Below are positions 36,110 to 45,646 of a DNA stretch of 64,000 bases, in pieces. A program made the translations under genes and the position numbers. Position 1 is the stretch's first letter. Each line of letters starts with the position of its first letter. The notes below the pieces were generated by a model. It was not told where the DNA came from. It did no database searches and saw only the letters and a list, made by a program, of their open reading frames with translations. Location of the stretch: positions 3,604,001 through 3,668,000 of the forward strand of contig NZ_CP121694.1 of the NCBI RefSeq assembly GCF_035573695.1, given 5' to 3'. The DNA is from Metallumcola ferriviriculae. GTDB taxonomy: Bacteria; Bacillota; JADQBR01.

Positions 36110-36814
36110 TCATATACCCATATACGCAGATTTAACATGCTCATCATGAAGCAGTTCATTACCAGTTCCCTTCATGACCACCCGTCCATTTTCCAGAACA
36201 TATGCCCTGTTGCAGTGCTGAAGAGTATGAGCCACATTCTGCTCGACCAATAAGATTGTAACTCCCTTTTTATTAATATCTCTGGCAATCTCAAAAACCT
36301 GGTCTACAATAACAGGTGCCAGTCCCAGCGAAGGTTCGTCCAGCATCAGCAGTTTAGGAAGAGCCATTAAACCCCTGCCAATAGCCAGCATCTGCTGCTC
36401 CCCACCACTCAAGCTGCCTGCTTCTTGTTTATGACGCTCCTTCAAGCGAGGAAACAACTGGTACACTTCTTCCATTGTCTGCTTTCTTTTCTTTTTGGCC
36501 TCCTTGGACAATGAGCCAATCTCCAAGTTTTCCCGTACCGTCATTTCAGGAAATAGTCGCCTGCCTTCAGGTACATGAGCTATTCCCAAATCTGCCGTTC
36601 GGTAACCGGGTATGGAGGATATCTCCTCCCCCGTGAACTCAATACTCCCCTGCATCGGATGAAGTAAGCCGGAAATTGTGTTGAGAATGGTGGTTTTGCC
36701 AGCACCATTAGCCCCAAGTAAGGCGACGAACTCGCCCTCTTTCACCTCAAGGCTCACATCCCAAAGAACCTGAAGATCCCCGTAAGCGACATTGATATTC
36801 TTTACTTTAAGCAT
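36110..36814 (-). CDS. livF: Branched-chain amino acid ABC transporter ATPase LivF
   Basis: 234 residues from the ATG at 36814 (AGGTGA ahead; upstream ATG/GTG at 36820/36823 possible). Walker A GANGAGKTT, signature LSGGEQQM, Walker B LLMLDEPSLGL, H-loop VEQNV. The N-terminus LKVKNINVAYGDLQVLWDV is the LivF type. It drives import with LivG. It overlaps the livG stop. Confidence 0.93.
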   Translation of the reverse strand: MLKVKNINVAYGDLQVLWDVSLEVKEGEFVALLGANGAGKTTILNTISGLLHPMQGSIEFTGEEISSIPGYRTADLGIAHVPEGRRLFPEMTVRENLEIGSLSKEAKKKRKQTMEEVYQLFPRLKERHKQEAGSLSGGEQQMLAIGRGLMALPKLLMLDEPSLGLAPVIVDQVFEIARDINKKGVTILLVEQNVAHTLQHCNRAYVLENGRVVMKGTGNELLHDEHVKSAYMGI

Positions 36815-37526
36815 AAGCATCACCTAAATAGGCCCTAATTACTTCGGGGTTGTTGCTTATTTCTTCAGGGTTGCCGCAGGCAATCTCCTTACCGAAATTA
36901 ATAGCCACAATACGGTCAGCTAAACCCATAATAACTTTCATAACGTGTTCCACAATAATGATTGTAACACCGGTTTCTCGAACCTTACCGATTATCTCCA
37001 TCGCGGCTTCGGTTTCCCGGGGGTTCAGACCGGCTGCAGTTTCATCCAGGAGCAGCAATGAAGGTTCAGTTGCCAGTATCCTAGCAATCTCCAAACGCTT
37101 ACGGTCAGCAATAGTAAGGCTCTTGGCCAATACATCCTGACGGTGCATCAGCCCTGTAAATTCCAATATCTCCAACGCCTTTTCCCGGGCACTCTTTTTT
37201 TCAGGATAACGCAGGAATGCCCCCGTCATTACGTTTCCCAATACTGTCAACCTACCCAGCGGTTTAACAACTTGAAAAGTGCGTCCAATTCCCAATTCAC
37301 ATATCTTATGTGTTGGTAAACGGTCAATACGTTGGTCCTGAAAATATATTTCACCACTGGTGAGGGAGTGGTAATTGCTTATAAGGTTGAAAAGGGTAGT
37401 TTTTCCCGAACCGTTAGGCCCGATCAAACCCAAAATCTCTCCCTCTTTTACCTCCAAAGAAATATTATTAACCGCTACCAGGCCTCCAAATTGCTTGGTA
37501 ACACCCTTAGTCTCGAAGAACTTCAC
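36807..37526 (-). CDS. livG: Branched-chain amino acid ABC transporter ATPase LivG
   Basis: 239 residues from the GTG at 37526, with GGAGG seven bases ahead (GTG at 37535 is too close). Walker A GPNGSGKTTL, the LivG-specific GIGRTFQVVKPLGRLTVLGNVMTGAF, signature-like LTIADRKRLEIAR and Walker B LLLLDETAAGLNP. The Q-loop and signature region are divergent in the way usual for LivG (TIADRKRLE instead of LSGGQ). It overlaps livM by 20 bases. Confidence 0.93.
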   Translation of the reverse strand: MKFFETKGVTKQFGGLVAVNNISLEVKEGEILGLIGPNGSGKTTLFNLISNYHSLTSGEIYFQDQRIDRLPTHKICELGIGRTFQVVKPLGRLTVLGNVMTGAFLRYPEKKSAREKALEILEFTGLMHRQDVLAKSLTIADRKRLEIARILATEPSLLLLDETAAGLNPRETEAAMEIIGKVRETGVTIIIVEHVMKVIMGLADRIVAINFGKEIACGNPEEISNNPEVIRAYLGDAYA

Positions 37527-38484
37527 CCTTTTCACCTCCAGAATACGTCCCGCCGCTTCTTCCCTTAAACAATCCGCGGAGACGGTGGGTTTCCCCCATA
37601 ATTCCGTTTGGTAAAAACATTATTACCAAACATACCAAAACACCAAATGCCAGCACACTAGCCGTACCCCATTGGGCCCTGAATAATTCACTGAGTATGA
37701 CATAAATTGCAGCTCCAACGGCCGGCCCCCATGTTGTGGCTACACCGCCCAGCATGACCACCAGAATGACCATCACTGAAATTTCCGACAGGGAAAAAAC
37801 TACATGAGGGTCTATAAAGGCTAAATAATTCATGTAAAAAGCCCCCGCCAAACCAGTTAAAAAGGCACTAGGCAGCAGTGAGTACATCTTGAACCTCGAA
37901 GTTGGAATTCCCAGTGCTTCCGCCGAGTCCTGATCCTCTCTAATGGCTAAAAAATAATACCCATAACGAGAGTTCATTATAAAGTAAACCACCATGATAG
38001 CGAGACCAAGCATAAATAATGCCATATAATAATAAGGTAATTTGCTGGTAATTGAAGGCATCAGCAGGATACCTCTTGCACCATTAGTGAAGGATACCCA
38101 ATTAGTAAATACAAGACGGAAAATTTCACCGGTAGCCAGCATGGCTAAAGCAAAATACGGACCCCTTAGGCGAAAGCAAATTAGGCCAATGGGAATACTG
38201 ATAAGCATAGCCACCACTGGCCCTAGCAGTATTCCCCACCATGAAGAGAGTTCTAAGTGATGAGTTAGTAAACCTGCTGCATAGGCTCCCAGTCCAAAGA
38301 AGGCCGCGTGCCCGAAGGAAACCTGCCCCGTATATCCACCCAATAGGTTCCAAGCAGTGCCAAGAGTAGCCCAAATCAACGCCATTATCAGGATGTGCTG
38401 ATAGTAGCGCGCCTTTATCACCAGGGGCAATAGGATAGCTATCATTATCCCCAACAATAGGAAAGCGACATCCTTTTTCTTCAT
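37507..38484 (-). CDS. livM: Branched-chain amino acid ABC transporter permease LivM
   Basis: 325 residues from the ATG at 38484, which overlaps the livH stop (ATGA); AAGAGGTGGG precedes it. About nine helices with WNLLGGYTGQVSFGHAAFFGLGAYAAGLL and the EAA-like RYGYYFLAIREDQDSAEALGIPTSRFKM loop that contacts the ATPase. Forms the membrane channel with LivH. Complete. Confidence 0.93.
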   Translation of the reverse strand: MKKKDVAFLLLGIMIAILLPLVIKARYYQHILIMALIWATLGTAWNLLGGYTGQVSFGHAAFFGLGAYAAGLLTHHLELSSWWGILLGPVVAMLISIPIGLICFRLRGPYFALAMLATGEIFRLVFTNWVSFTNGARGILLMPSITSKLPYYYMALFMLGLAIMVVYFIMNSRYGYYFLAIREDQDSAEALGIPTSRFKMYSLLPSAFLTGLAGAFYMNYLAFIDPHVVFSLSEISVMVILVVMLGGVATTWGPAVGAAIYVILSELFRAQWGTASVLAFGVLVCLVIMFLPNGIMGETHRLRGLFKGRSGGTYSGGEKGEVLRD

Positions 38485-39365
38485 TTTGCCCACCTCTTGG
38501 TAATACTGCTAAAACCGCCCGGCAGGAAGAGCAAAACCAACAGGAAGATGACCAGACCTACTACATCCTTATAACCCATAGAAATATAAGTAGCACCCAG
38601 TGATTCTGCTATCCCTAGCGTCAGTCCGCCAAACAAAGCACCCATGGTGCTGCCCATCCCCCCTAAAATAGTGATAATAAAAGATTTGGCAGTAAAAAGG
38701 TGCCCTATATCCGGCCAAAGGTAAAATATAGGCAGCAGCAAGGACCCACCGGCAGCAGCAAGTGCTGCTCCAAGTCCAAAAGTTATAATGGTCACTCGTT
38801 GTGAGTTGATACCCATATAAATTGCTGCCTCTCTGTCCTGAGCAGTGGCCCTGATGGACCGCCCCAGGTCGCTTCTCGTCAAGAAAAGATGTAACCCATA
38901 AGTCATAGCCATAGCAATAACAAATCCCACAGCCATAGGTAGATTAATGGAGATATCTCCTAAATAGATTGCGGAGCTGGAATAAGGCGTCGCTACTGAA
39001 CGATAATCCGACTTAAATATCAGCCTGATAATCTCAGTAAGTACCAGCATTATTCCCACCGTTAACAGCACCTGGTTTTCGGGGAGAATACTGTCCACGT
39101 CTACCAGGCGGTTAATCATATATTTTTGAATTAAGCAGCCGATAAGGAAAAGCACTGGCATGGAAATAAACATCCCCAGATAGGGATCAAGACCCAATGC
39201 CTGATGACAAACGAATGTAATGTACATCCCTACCATTACCAGCGCACCATGGGCCAAGTTTATTATCTTCATGACACCCATTATCAGTGTCATCCCGATG
39301 GCAATTAGCGCATACATTCCGCCAAGTAAAAAACCACTTATGACAGCTTGACCAAATAACGTCAT
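38481..39365 (-). CDS. livH: Branched-chain amino acid ABC transporter permease LivH
   Basis: 294 residues from the ATG at 39365 (GAGGGGG upstream; GTG at 39377 is the alternative). Begins QAVISGFLLGGMYALIAIGMTLIMGVMKIINLAHGAL, the LivH hallmark, and has the EAA-like LGRSIRATAQDREAAIYMGINSQRV. First permease gene, separated from the binding-protein gene by a GC hairpin. Confidence 0.93.
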   Translation of the reverse strand: MTLFGQAVISGFLLGGMYALIAIGMTLIMGVMKIINLAHGALVMVGMYITFVCHQALGLDPYLGMFISMPVLFLIGCLIQKYMINRLVDVDSILPENQVLLTVGIMLVLTEIIRLIFKSDYRSVATPYSSSAIYLGDISINLPMAVGFVIAMAMTYGLHLFLTRSDLGRSIRATAQDREAAIYMGINSQRVTIITFGLGAALAAAGGSLLLPIFYLWPDIGHLFTAKSFIITILGGMGSTMGALFGGLTLGIAESLGATYISMGYKDVVGLVIFLLVLLFLPGGFSSITKRWAK

Positions 39366-39396
39366 TTTTGTAAACACCCCCTCATTACAACAAGAG

Positions 39397-39416
39397 GGGG
39401 GGAGTTACCTCCCCCC
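39397..39416 (-). terminator. Hairpin between the Liv binding protein and livH
   Basis: GGGGGGAG/CTCCCCCC stem with a 4-base loop, immediately after the binding-protein stop, followed on the minus strand by CTCTTGTT. Likely partial terminator that raises binding-protein expression. Confidence 0.65.
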
Positions 39417-39424
39417 TTTTGTCT

Positions 39425-40714
39425 TTACCTTTCACTCCACTTGGGCACAGGGAAGACATAGTCTGCAGACTTAGCCTCTTCAGGCCATACTACTTCCAAC
39501 TGGCCATCTATCCACTGCACCACATAGGTTGTTGGCCGGTCCTGGTTGGTGTAACCTTCCCAGTCCTCAAACTTGACGGATCCCATAATGGTATCCAAGT
39601 CTGTTTCCTCCAGTGCTTTCTTAATACCCTCACGAGTATACTCTTCAGCTCTGTTGAGAACATCAGCGATCACGTACATACTAGCGTAGGCCTGAGCACC
39701 GTGATAATCAGGCTGCTTATCATATTTTTCCTGATAATTTTTGAAATAATCGGCTGCTCCCTTCCAGGCAACGTTAGGCACCCACAGTGTGGTCGAAGCT
39801 ACATATTGAGATGCATCCCCGGCATTTTCCACAAATTCGGGCATGGTGTACCCGGCACCGCCGCCGACAAACAGGTCTACACTGAAATTCAGTTCTTTCA
39901 TCTGTTTTGTAATAAGGGCCGCGTCCATCACATACGATACGGCAAAAATAATATCCGGTTCTTCAGCCTGCATTTTGGCCAACATTGGTTTAAAATCCAA
40001 CGCCCCAGCCTCATAGGATTGATCGAACACTACCTCTATACCATGCTCTGTAGCAGCTTCTTTAAATCCTTCAGCAGAACTAATGCCAAAATCCGTATTT
40101 TCATAAATAACCCCGGCGGTCTTAGCTTTAATTACTTCATCCATCATTTTCCAGAATGAAGCGGTGTACTTACTGGCCGGCGAAGCACTGCCGCGGAATA
40201 TCCACTCCCAGCCCTGCTGAGTTATTTTATCTGCCGAACCGGTAACAATCATAAAAGGAATTTGGTTAGACTGGGCAGTCCCTGCAATAACATTAGTCAC
40301 TGCACTGCTGTAACCACCGCTTAACATATTGACGTTATTCTGGTTAATCAACTTTTCCGCTGCAGCCTTTCCTACATCCTGCTTACTCTGGTCATCTTCA
40401 AAGATAAGCTCAATCCTTCTACCGTTGACAGTAGTTTTTCCTTGTGCCTCCAGTTCGGCATAAGCCATCTCAAAAGAATTCTTTTCCATTTGACCGAACA
40501 TAGCCTGGGTACCGGTCAAGGGTAAGATGAGACCCACCTTAATCGGCTCACTAGAAGTTTCTTCACCCTGAGGCGTCTGCCCTTGGTCTTGGGGACCCTG
40601 TTCTTCGGCTGGGGGTTTTTGACCGCACCCCGCAACCATCACCAATGCAAACACCATCATCAGCATCAGGATTACCCACTTGGATTTGACTAAAAATTTA
40701 ACTTTACCCGACAA
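39425..40714 (-). CDS. Liv-type periplasmic-binding lipoprotein
   Basis: 429 residues from a TTG at 40714, chosen because GGGGAGG lies 8 bases ahead; the longest frame (40786) has no site. Lipoprotein signal with FALVMVAGCGQKP (lipobox VAGC). A Q/E/P linker (to about residue 55) leads to a type I periplasmic-binding fold with KVGLILPLTGTQAMFG, RRIELIFEDDQS and GGYSSAVTNVIAGTAQSNQIPFM. Binding partner of LivHMGF; the ligand could be a branched-chain or other amino acid or an aromatic acid. Confidence 0.9.
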   Translation of the reverse strand: MSGKVKFLVKSKWVILMLMMVFALVMVAGCGQKPPAEEQGPQDQGQTPQGEETSSEPIKVGLILPLTGTQAMFGQMEKNSFEMAYAELEAQGKTTVNGRRIELIFEDDQSKQDVGKAAAEKLINQNNVNMLSGGYSSAVTNVIAGTAQSNQIPFMIVTGSADKITQQGWEWIFRGSASPASKYTASFWKMMDEVIKAKTAGVIYENTDFGISSAEGFKEAATEHGIEVVFDQSYEAGALDFKPMLAKMQAEEPDIIFAVSYVMDAALITKQMKELNFSVDLFVGGGAGYTMPEFVENAGDASQYVASTTLWVPNVAWKGAADYFKNYQEKYDKQPDYHGAQAYASMYVIADVLNRAEEYTREGIKKALEETDLDTIMGSVKFEDWEGYTNQDRPTTYVVQWIDGQLEVVWPEEAKSADYVFPVPKWSER

Positions 40715-41119
40715 AACAATTACCTCCCCATACATTATTTGGTGTAGCTGTAAAATATTGTAATTATATTTTATGTCATTATTCATAATATTTCAATCAT
40801 TATGTCAATACCAATATGACCAAAATTAGGCTGGCCTGAACAAAACCCTTTTCCGCTTCTCCCGCCTAAACAAGCATTCTATAAATCTTATTTACCCGCA
40901 AGTGAAAATATAACAAATCACTCAACGGTGAATACGGTAAAAGCAATTACAATGACTCTAAAATCAGAAGAGTAGCCCATAACCATTAAAATATGGTTAC
41001 TGGGCTACTCTTCGTCTCCGAAACAACAGTACTAAGCAAAAAATGTTTGATATAACTAGGCCATTTTGTACTGTTTTCAAGAAGTTTTACTATTCACTTT
41101 GGTTTAATTATCTTGTCCA
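40715..41119. other. Intergenic region upstream of the liv operon
   Basis: No gene supported. Very AT-rich near 40740-40810, where the liv promoter must lie; it also holds the terminator hairpin of the cytochrome gene. Confidence 0.5.
40969..41011. terminator. Terminator downstream of the six-haem lipoprotein cytochrome
   Basis: Arms of 18-19 bases (AGAGTAGCCCATAACCAT with one bulge opposite) around a 6-base loop. It lies about 110 bases past the cytochrome stop on the minus strand. Confidence 0.7.
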
Positions 41120-42172
41120 TTACGGTTTTCTAAATGTGTGCGTAGTGATGTCGTTAGGAGTTGCACTCTTGGCCCTCTTAGGCATAAACTTGCGTAGGTC
41201 AAACGGCTTGCCTAAATCCTCTTCGCTGTGGCAGCTGAAACAAAGTTTCTCTGGAGTATCTTTTAATTGCCCTGTCGCGGCACCTTGGCTGTGAGGATCA
41301 TGGCAGGTAATACAGCTTAGACCGGCCTCATAGTGCTTACTTTGTATAAAGTCATTGTACTGCTGGTGGTGAGATTTAGAATCACCATTTTCATAGAAGC
41401 GTTTTTCATCTTCACCTTTTGGTACTAACGCATCATAGTGGTCGTTTAAATCATCACCCGGCATAAACCCTAGCGCATCGTCCCGCTTACCGTCCGCATT
41501 TTTTCCGCGCACGTGGCAGGAACCACACACATCAACCTGTCTCTCTGGGGAAAGGTCTGCAACATTTACAGGTTTAACCTTGGCAGGATTTTCAACGTGT
41601 AAGCTGGCAGGGCCGTGACAAGCTTCACAACCAACGCCGGCTTCAACAAATTCCTCTGTTTCAACGTTGTATCCTGTAGTATGGCAGCGGATACATTTGT
41701 CTTCATAAACTCTTTCTTCCCACTCGTCGGCGTGATACTCAGTCCATTCTTCAGTCTTAACTATCCATTGCTTCGGTAAGATTTTTAAGTTACCATCTTG
41801 TTCAACGACATAGCGCTGCTTCCACTTACTGCCGATAGTAAACTTAATGTCCTCCTTAGCTAACCCGGTAACTTCAAGCGGGTTTCCTGCTTTGGCTAAA
41901 TCACCAATGATAGTTTCGTCGCTGGCATCCTGCAGCATTTTGGTATGCATAGTTTGTTCCAAACTCTGCGCGATGTCAGCGTGGCAGCCAGCACAGGTTT
42001 CAGAACCTACATATTCAGCAACTTTTTCAACCGGTTGTTCTTGTGGTTGTTCAGTTTGTTCAGCCGGTTGTTCTTGGTTGCCGTTTGACGGTTCTTCAGC
42101 TGGTTGGCCACATCCTACTGCCAATGCCAGCACTAACAGCATTAGCAATGTCAATAAAGCCCCCTTTTTCAT
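41120..42172 (-). CDS. Six-haem c-type cytochrome, lipoprotein
   Basis: 350 residues from the ATG at 42172 with AGGAGGTG ahead. Lipoprotein signal with LALAVGC (Cys21), then a long Gln/Glu/Pro linker (about 22-48). Six CxxCH sites follow: CAGCH, CIRCH, CEACH, CGSCH, CITCH and CFSCH, with extra histidines that could be distal ligands (HTKM, HHQQ). The order resembles cytochrome c554/NrfB-like multihaem proteins with CEACHGPA and CITCHDPHS signatures. It should sit on the outer face of the membrane and relay electrons. A kinase/regulator pair starts divergently 276 bases away. Confidence 0.9.
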   Translation of the reverse strand: MKKGALLTLLMLLVLALAVGCGQPAEEPSNGNQEQPAEQTEQPQEQPVEKVAEYVGSETCAGCHADIAQSLEQTMHTKMLQDASDETIIGDLAKAGNPLEVTGLAKEDIKFTIGSKWKQRYVVEQDGNLKILPKQWIVKTEEWTEYHADEWEERVYEDKCIRCHTTGYNVETEEFVEAGVGCEACHGPASLHVENPAKVKPVNVADLSPERQVDVCGSCHVRGKNADGKRDDALGFMPGDDLNDHYDALVPKGEDEKRFYENGDSKSHHQQYNDFIQSKHYEAGLSCITCHDPHSQGAATGQLKDTPEKLCFSCHSEEDLGKPFDLRKFMPKRAKSATPNDITTHTFRKP

Positions 42173-42448
42173 TTCTAGCACCTCCTAAGATTTTTTTGTC
42201 AAGAGAGACACTATGAGTATACGACAAATCATTACCCAATCCTATATCCCAAGTGAAAATGAGCACAAGGTCAGGGCCAAAGGTCCCGAAAAGTAAAGGT
42301 CCTTGGTACTCTTGGCGTAAGAGTGGTTATTAAGCTATCTATGCGCTGGATAATAAGGCATATATTGGGGGCGAAATGCTAAAGGAATAAGTCGTAATAT
42401 TGTAGAAATTGTTATATAACAGTTCCTAATTGAAATGAGGCTTGTGAA

Positions 42449-43885
42449 ATGTGGTTCAATTTAGTAGATATTTACGAGCAGCATAGTGAATTGATCTTTT
42501 TCGTATATGGCCTGGTATATGTCTTAACTGGATTTGCAATTCTTGTCAAAAACGTAGAAGCAAGTCAATTTAAACTGGCAAAATACATTCGCTTATTTGC
42601 ATTATTCGGTATTCTTCATGGACTGGCAGACTGGGCCCCAGCATTTTTACCGTTGAATGAACGTAGCTTGACACCTCAAGTTTACGATTTCCTTAGGGTG
42701 TCTGCCTACCTTCTACTATCCATATCTTATGTTTTTTTATTTGTGTTTGGCTTGAAAGTGATACTGCCTGAAAAGGATAAAAGGGCTTTGACGCCTTTTG
42801 CTGTCTTTTTTATATGGCTACTTCTTATTTCTGCCCTTAAGGCGCGAATACCGGACTTTAGTGCATGGTTGGCCCTGTCCAATACGATGGCCAGATACTT
42901 TTTAGGTTTTCCGGCCGCTATCACGGCATCTTATGCGTTTTTTAAACAGACTAAAGTGTTTCGGCTCCTTGATATGCCTCGGCTAATTGATCACATGTGG
43001 TGGGGTGCGTTTTTTATAGCTGTCTATGGCTTTTTCACGGGTTTAGTTGGGTCTAGGTTGGAATTCTTTCCTGCAAACTTATTAAACTATGAATCCTTTA
43101 TTGCCGTCACAGGTGTTCCAGTACAGATCTTACGTTTTGCAGCAGGGGTCGGCATAGGCATAAACATAGTAAAAAGCCTAGAACTCTTTGACGTTGAACA
43201 GAAAAAGCGAGTGGAAGAAGCGGAAAGAAAACATGCCATATTGCAGGAAAGAGGCCGTATTTCCAGAGAAATGCATGATGGAACTATTCAGTCTTTGTAT
43301 GGAATTGGGTTAACACTGGAGCAAAGCCGCCGTCTGATGAAGGATGTCCCTAATCATCCTGCGGCAGAATTGTTGGCATTTTCCATTACGAAGCTAGATG
43401 AAACAATCAAGGATGTTAGGTCCTACATTATGGACCTGCAGCAGCTACAATTTCAAGATATGAAGCTTCATCAGAGTATTCTGGAGCTGCTTAACGAGTT
43501 CACTGTTACGTCTGAAATTAACCCTATTTTTAATTACAAGGAAAACGGGACACAATCGCTTACACCTGACCAACGGGCCCATATTTATCACATCCTTAAA
43601 GAAGCTCTTAACAACATTCGGCGCCATGCACAAGCAAAAATAGTAGAATTAAATGTCTTTCTGCAAAAGGAGTTTATTGAGATAACCGTTTGCGATGATG
43701 GACGAGGTTTTGACCAAGCTAAAATTATATCCCGGCTAGAAGATTCCTCTGGAGACCATCGAGGTTTGAAGAATATGAAAGAACGGATGAATGCAATGGG
43801 GGGAGAAATGGCCATTGTTTCTGGTTATGAGCATGGAACTAGAATTGAACTTTTAATTCCATATAGAGGTGAAATAAATGGATAA
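42449..43885 (+). CDS. Membrane sensor histidine kinase, NarL-system type
   Basis: A 478-residue protein. Seven or so hydrophobic helices fill residues 15-235, with no large extracytoplasmic loop, so it may sense something in or near the membrane. A coiled coil leads to HisKA_3 with GRISREMHDGTIQSL (phospho-acceptor His276) and a HATPase domain with KEALNNIRRHA, CDDGRGF and GLKNMKERMNAMGG. Its stop overlaps the regulator start by 8 bases. It lies divergent to the six-haem cytochrome gene, suggesting respiratory control, but that is inference. Confidence 0.9.
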   Translation: MWFNLVDIYEQHSELIFFVYGLVYVLTGFAILVKNVEASQFKLAKYIRLFALFGILHGLADWAPAFLPLNERSLTPQVYDFLRVSAYLLLSISYVFLFVFGLKVILPEKDKRALTPFAVFFIWLLLISALKARIPDFSAWLALSNTMARYFLGFPAAITASYAFFKQTKVFRLLDMPRLIDHMWWGAFFIAVYGFFTGLVGSRLEFFPANLLNYESFIAVTGVPVQILRFAAGVGIGINIVKSLELFDVEQKKRVEEAERKHAILQERGRISREMHDGTIQSLYGIGLTLEQSRRLMKDVPNHPAAELLAFSITKLDETIKDVRSYIMDLQQLQFQDMKLHQSILELLNEFTVTSEINPIFNYKENGTQSLTPDQRAHIYHILKEALNNIRRHAQAKIVELNVFLQKEFIEITVCDDGRGFDQAKIISRLEDSSGDHRGLKNMKERMNAMGGEMAIVSGYEHGTRIELLIPYRGEING

Positions 43886-44534
43886 AATTAAAATTGTCAT
43901 TGTAGATGACCATGAAATGGTTCGGGTTGGGCTGGGGCATATTTTACGAGGCGAGTCTATGTTTGAGCTAGTTGGCCAAGCAGACACTCCAGATAAGGGC
44001 GTGGAGGCAGTTAAATCTGCTTGTCCTGATGTGGTTCTAATGGATGTCCGCTTTCCCTCCGGTAACGGTATTGAGGCTTGCCGGGAAATAAAGAGTGCCT
44101 GCCCCGAATTAAAAGTATTGATGCTCACTTCATACTCAGACGACGATGCCATAATGTCATCAATCATGGCAGGCGCTAATGGCTACTTATTGAAACAAAT
44201 AGCGGGTGATGAGTTGATAGAATCCATTAAGAAGGTCGCCCAGGGGCAGTCACTGCTTGCCCCGGAAATAACCGGAAAGGTTATGGATTTAGTAAAGAGT
44301 TACCCGAAAGAACGGGTGGACGTAGAAACAAATATTCTAACACCCAAGGAAAAGCATATTTTGCTATTAATAGCCAAAGGTAAAACAAATAATGAGATCG
44401 CCCAGGAATTGTACCTCAGTCCCAAAACTATTAAGAATTATGTCAGTATCATTTTGAGTAAATTAGGCCTAAGTAACCGGGCAAATGCCGCGGCATACGC
44501 GGTTGAGCATCGATTTGATTTGAAAAAGTATTAA
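43878..44534 (+). CDS. NarL/FixJ-type response regulator
   Basis: A 218-residue regulator: receiver with D10, D11 and phospho-acceptor D56 (VVLMDVRFPSG) and Lys in YLLKQIAGDE; LuxR-type HTH with LTPKEKHILLLIAKGKTNNEIAQELYLSPKTIKNY. Cognate partner of the overlapping kinase. The window holds two such pairs (this and the DegS/DegU-like pair). Confidence 0.92.
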   Translation: MDKIKIVIVDDHEMVRVGLGHILRGESMFELVGQADTPDKGVEAVKSACPDVVLMDVRFPSGNGIEACREIKSACPELKVLMLTSYSDDDAIMSSIMAGANGYLLKQIAGDELIESIKKVAQGQSLLAPEITGKVMDLVKSYPKERVDVETNILTPKEKHILLLIAKGKTNNEIAQELYLSPKTIKNYVSIILSKLGLSNRANAAAYAVEHRFDLKKY

Positions 44535-44624
44535 AAGAAAATTCTTGAAACTATGCCAAAAAATATTATAATAGGCCATGTAGGCTTGAATGACATGAAT
44601 GACTTGAATGAAAGGATAGATGTA

Positions 44625-45458
44625 ATGGATCATAAAATTTGGGACTGTCATGTCCATTTGTTTCCTAACAGATTGTTCAAAGCAATCTTTCGCTGGTTTG
44701 ATGCCCATAACTGGATAATTCCTTATAATAGCTGGTCTTATCGAGAACTTCAAAACTATTTAGAATCATTAGGAGTAGAACGGGCCTTTTTGCTCACTTA
44801 TGCTCATAAAGCTGACATATCCATGACGCTAAATCAATGGGTTCGCGACTTTTGCCGGGACAACCCTATGTTTATCCCCTTTGCCTGTATCCATCCCGAT
44901 GATCATCACCTAGAAAGAAACATTGAGACAGTTCTAGACGAATGGGATTTTGTCGGCTTCAAACTTCAACTGGCTGTGCAAGGTTTTTCTGCCGCCGATC
45001 CACGACTAAAGCCCATTTACCACGCGGCTGAAAAAAGAGGAAAACCCGTAATCATACATACTGGTACGGCCCCTTATCAAGCCAAGGATTATCCCCTGTT
45101 GGGGATAGATTATCTCCTGCCGGTACTTAAAGAGTTTCCGGAACTAAAAGTCTTGGTTCCCCACTTTGGGCTTTTTGAAATGGAAAAGACATTTGCGTTA
45201 TTGGCTGATTTCCCAAATTTGTACCTTGACACATCCTGGGCCATGGGCAATCCAACCCAGCATTTGGACCAAGGCAGGCTCCAGGAAATTATGCAACTTT
45301 ATCCCCAACGTTTTCTTTACGGCAGCGACTTCCCAATCATGGAACATGACCCCAAAAATGCCATAGATGAACTGATGAACTTAGGACTTTCTCACCCGGT
45401 TTTAGGTAACGTATTGAAGGATAACGCCATGCGATTAATTAAAACAGTCGATAAATAA
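44625..45458 (+). CDS. Amidohydrolase-family (TIM barrel) metal-dependent hydrolase
   Basis: 277 residues from the ATG at 44625, preceded by AAAGGA; an ATG at 44553 lacks a site. It starts IWDCHVHLFPN (HxH metal ligands), continues with FACIHPDDHH, GFKLQLAVQGF and PVIIHTGTAP (third His), LKVLVPHFG (fourth His) and FLYGSDFPIMEHD (metal Asp), all typical of amidohydrolase_2 enzymes. The substrate is unknown; such enzymes include decarboxylases and lactonases. It follows the regulator by 90 bases and may share its transcript; a terminator follows. Confidence 0.85.
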   Translation: MDHKIWDCHVHLFPNRLFKAIFRWFDAHNWIIPYNSWSYRELQNYLESLGVERAFLLTYAHKADISMTLNQWVRDFCRDNPMFIPFACIHPDDHHLERNIETVLDEWDFVGFKLQLAVQGFSAADPRLKPIYHAAEKRGKPVIIHTGTAPYQAKDYPLLGIDYLLPVLKEFPELKVLVPHFGLFEMEKTFALLADFPNLYLDTSWAMGNPTQHLDQGRLQEIMQLYPQRFLYGSDFPIMEHDPKNAIDELMNLGLSHPVLGNVLKDNAMRLIKTVDK

Positions 45459-45491
45459 ACTAGGAGGGGATAATTTTCCCCTCTAGTTTTG
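45457..45491 (+). terminator. Terminator after the amidohydrolase gene
   Basis: AAACTAGGAGGGG and CCCCTCTAGTTT pair with one bulge, followed by TTTT-rich sequence, immediately after the stop. Confidence 0.75.
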
Positions 45492-45646
45492 CGCTGCCGT
45501 CTATCATCAAACAGCGAATCTTTATTGCCTAAGCTACCATCCTCCAATGAAAGGCGAAACCTCCTCGAAATATGGCCTATTAAATAAATTCTCCTTCCAA
45601 AGTTAATACTACTTTTAAGAAACTAAAATTCTGGGAGGGCTTAGTT

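Noticed and set aside
35965-36159. 64-codon minus-strand frame downstream of livF
   Set aside because: It overlaps the end of livF out of frame and lacks a ribosome site; the non-overlapping part shows no known motif.
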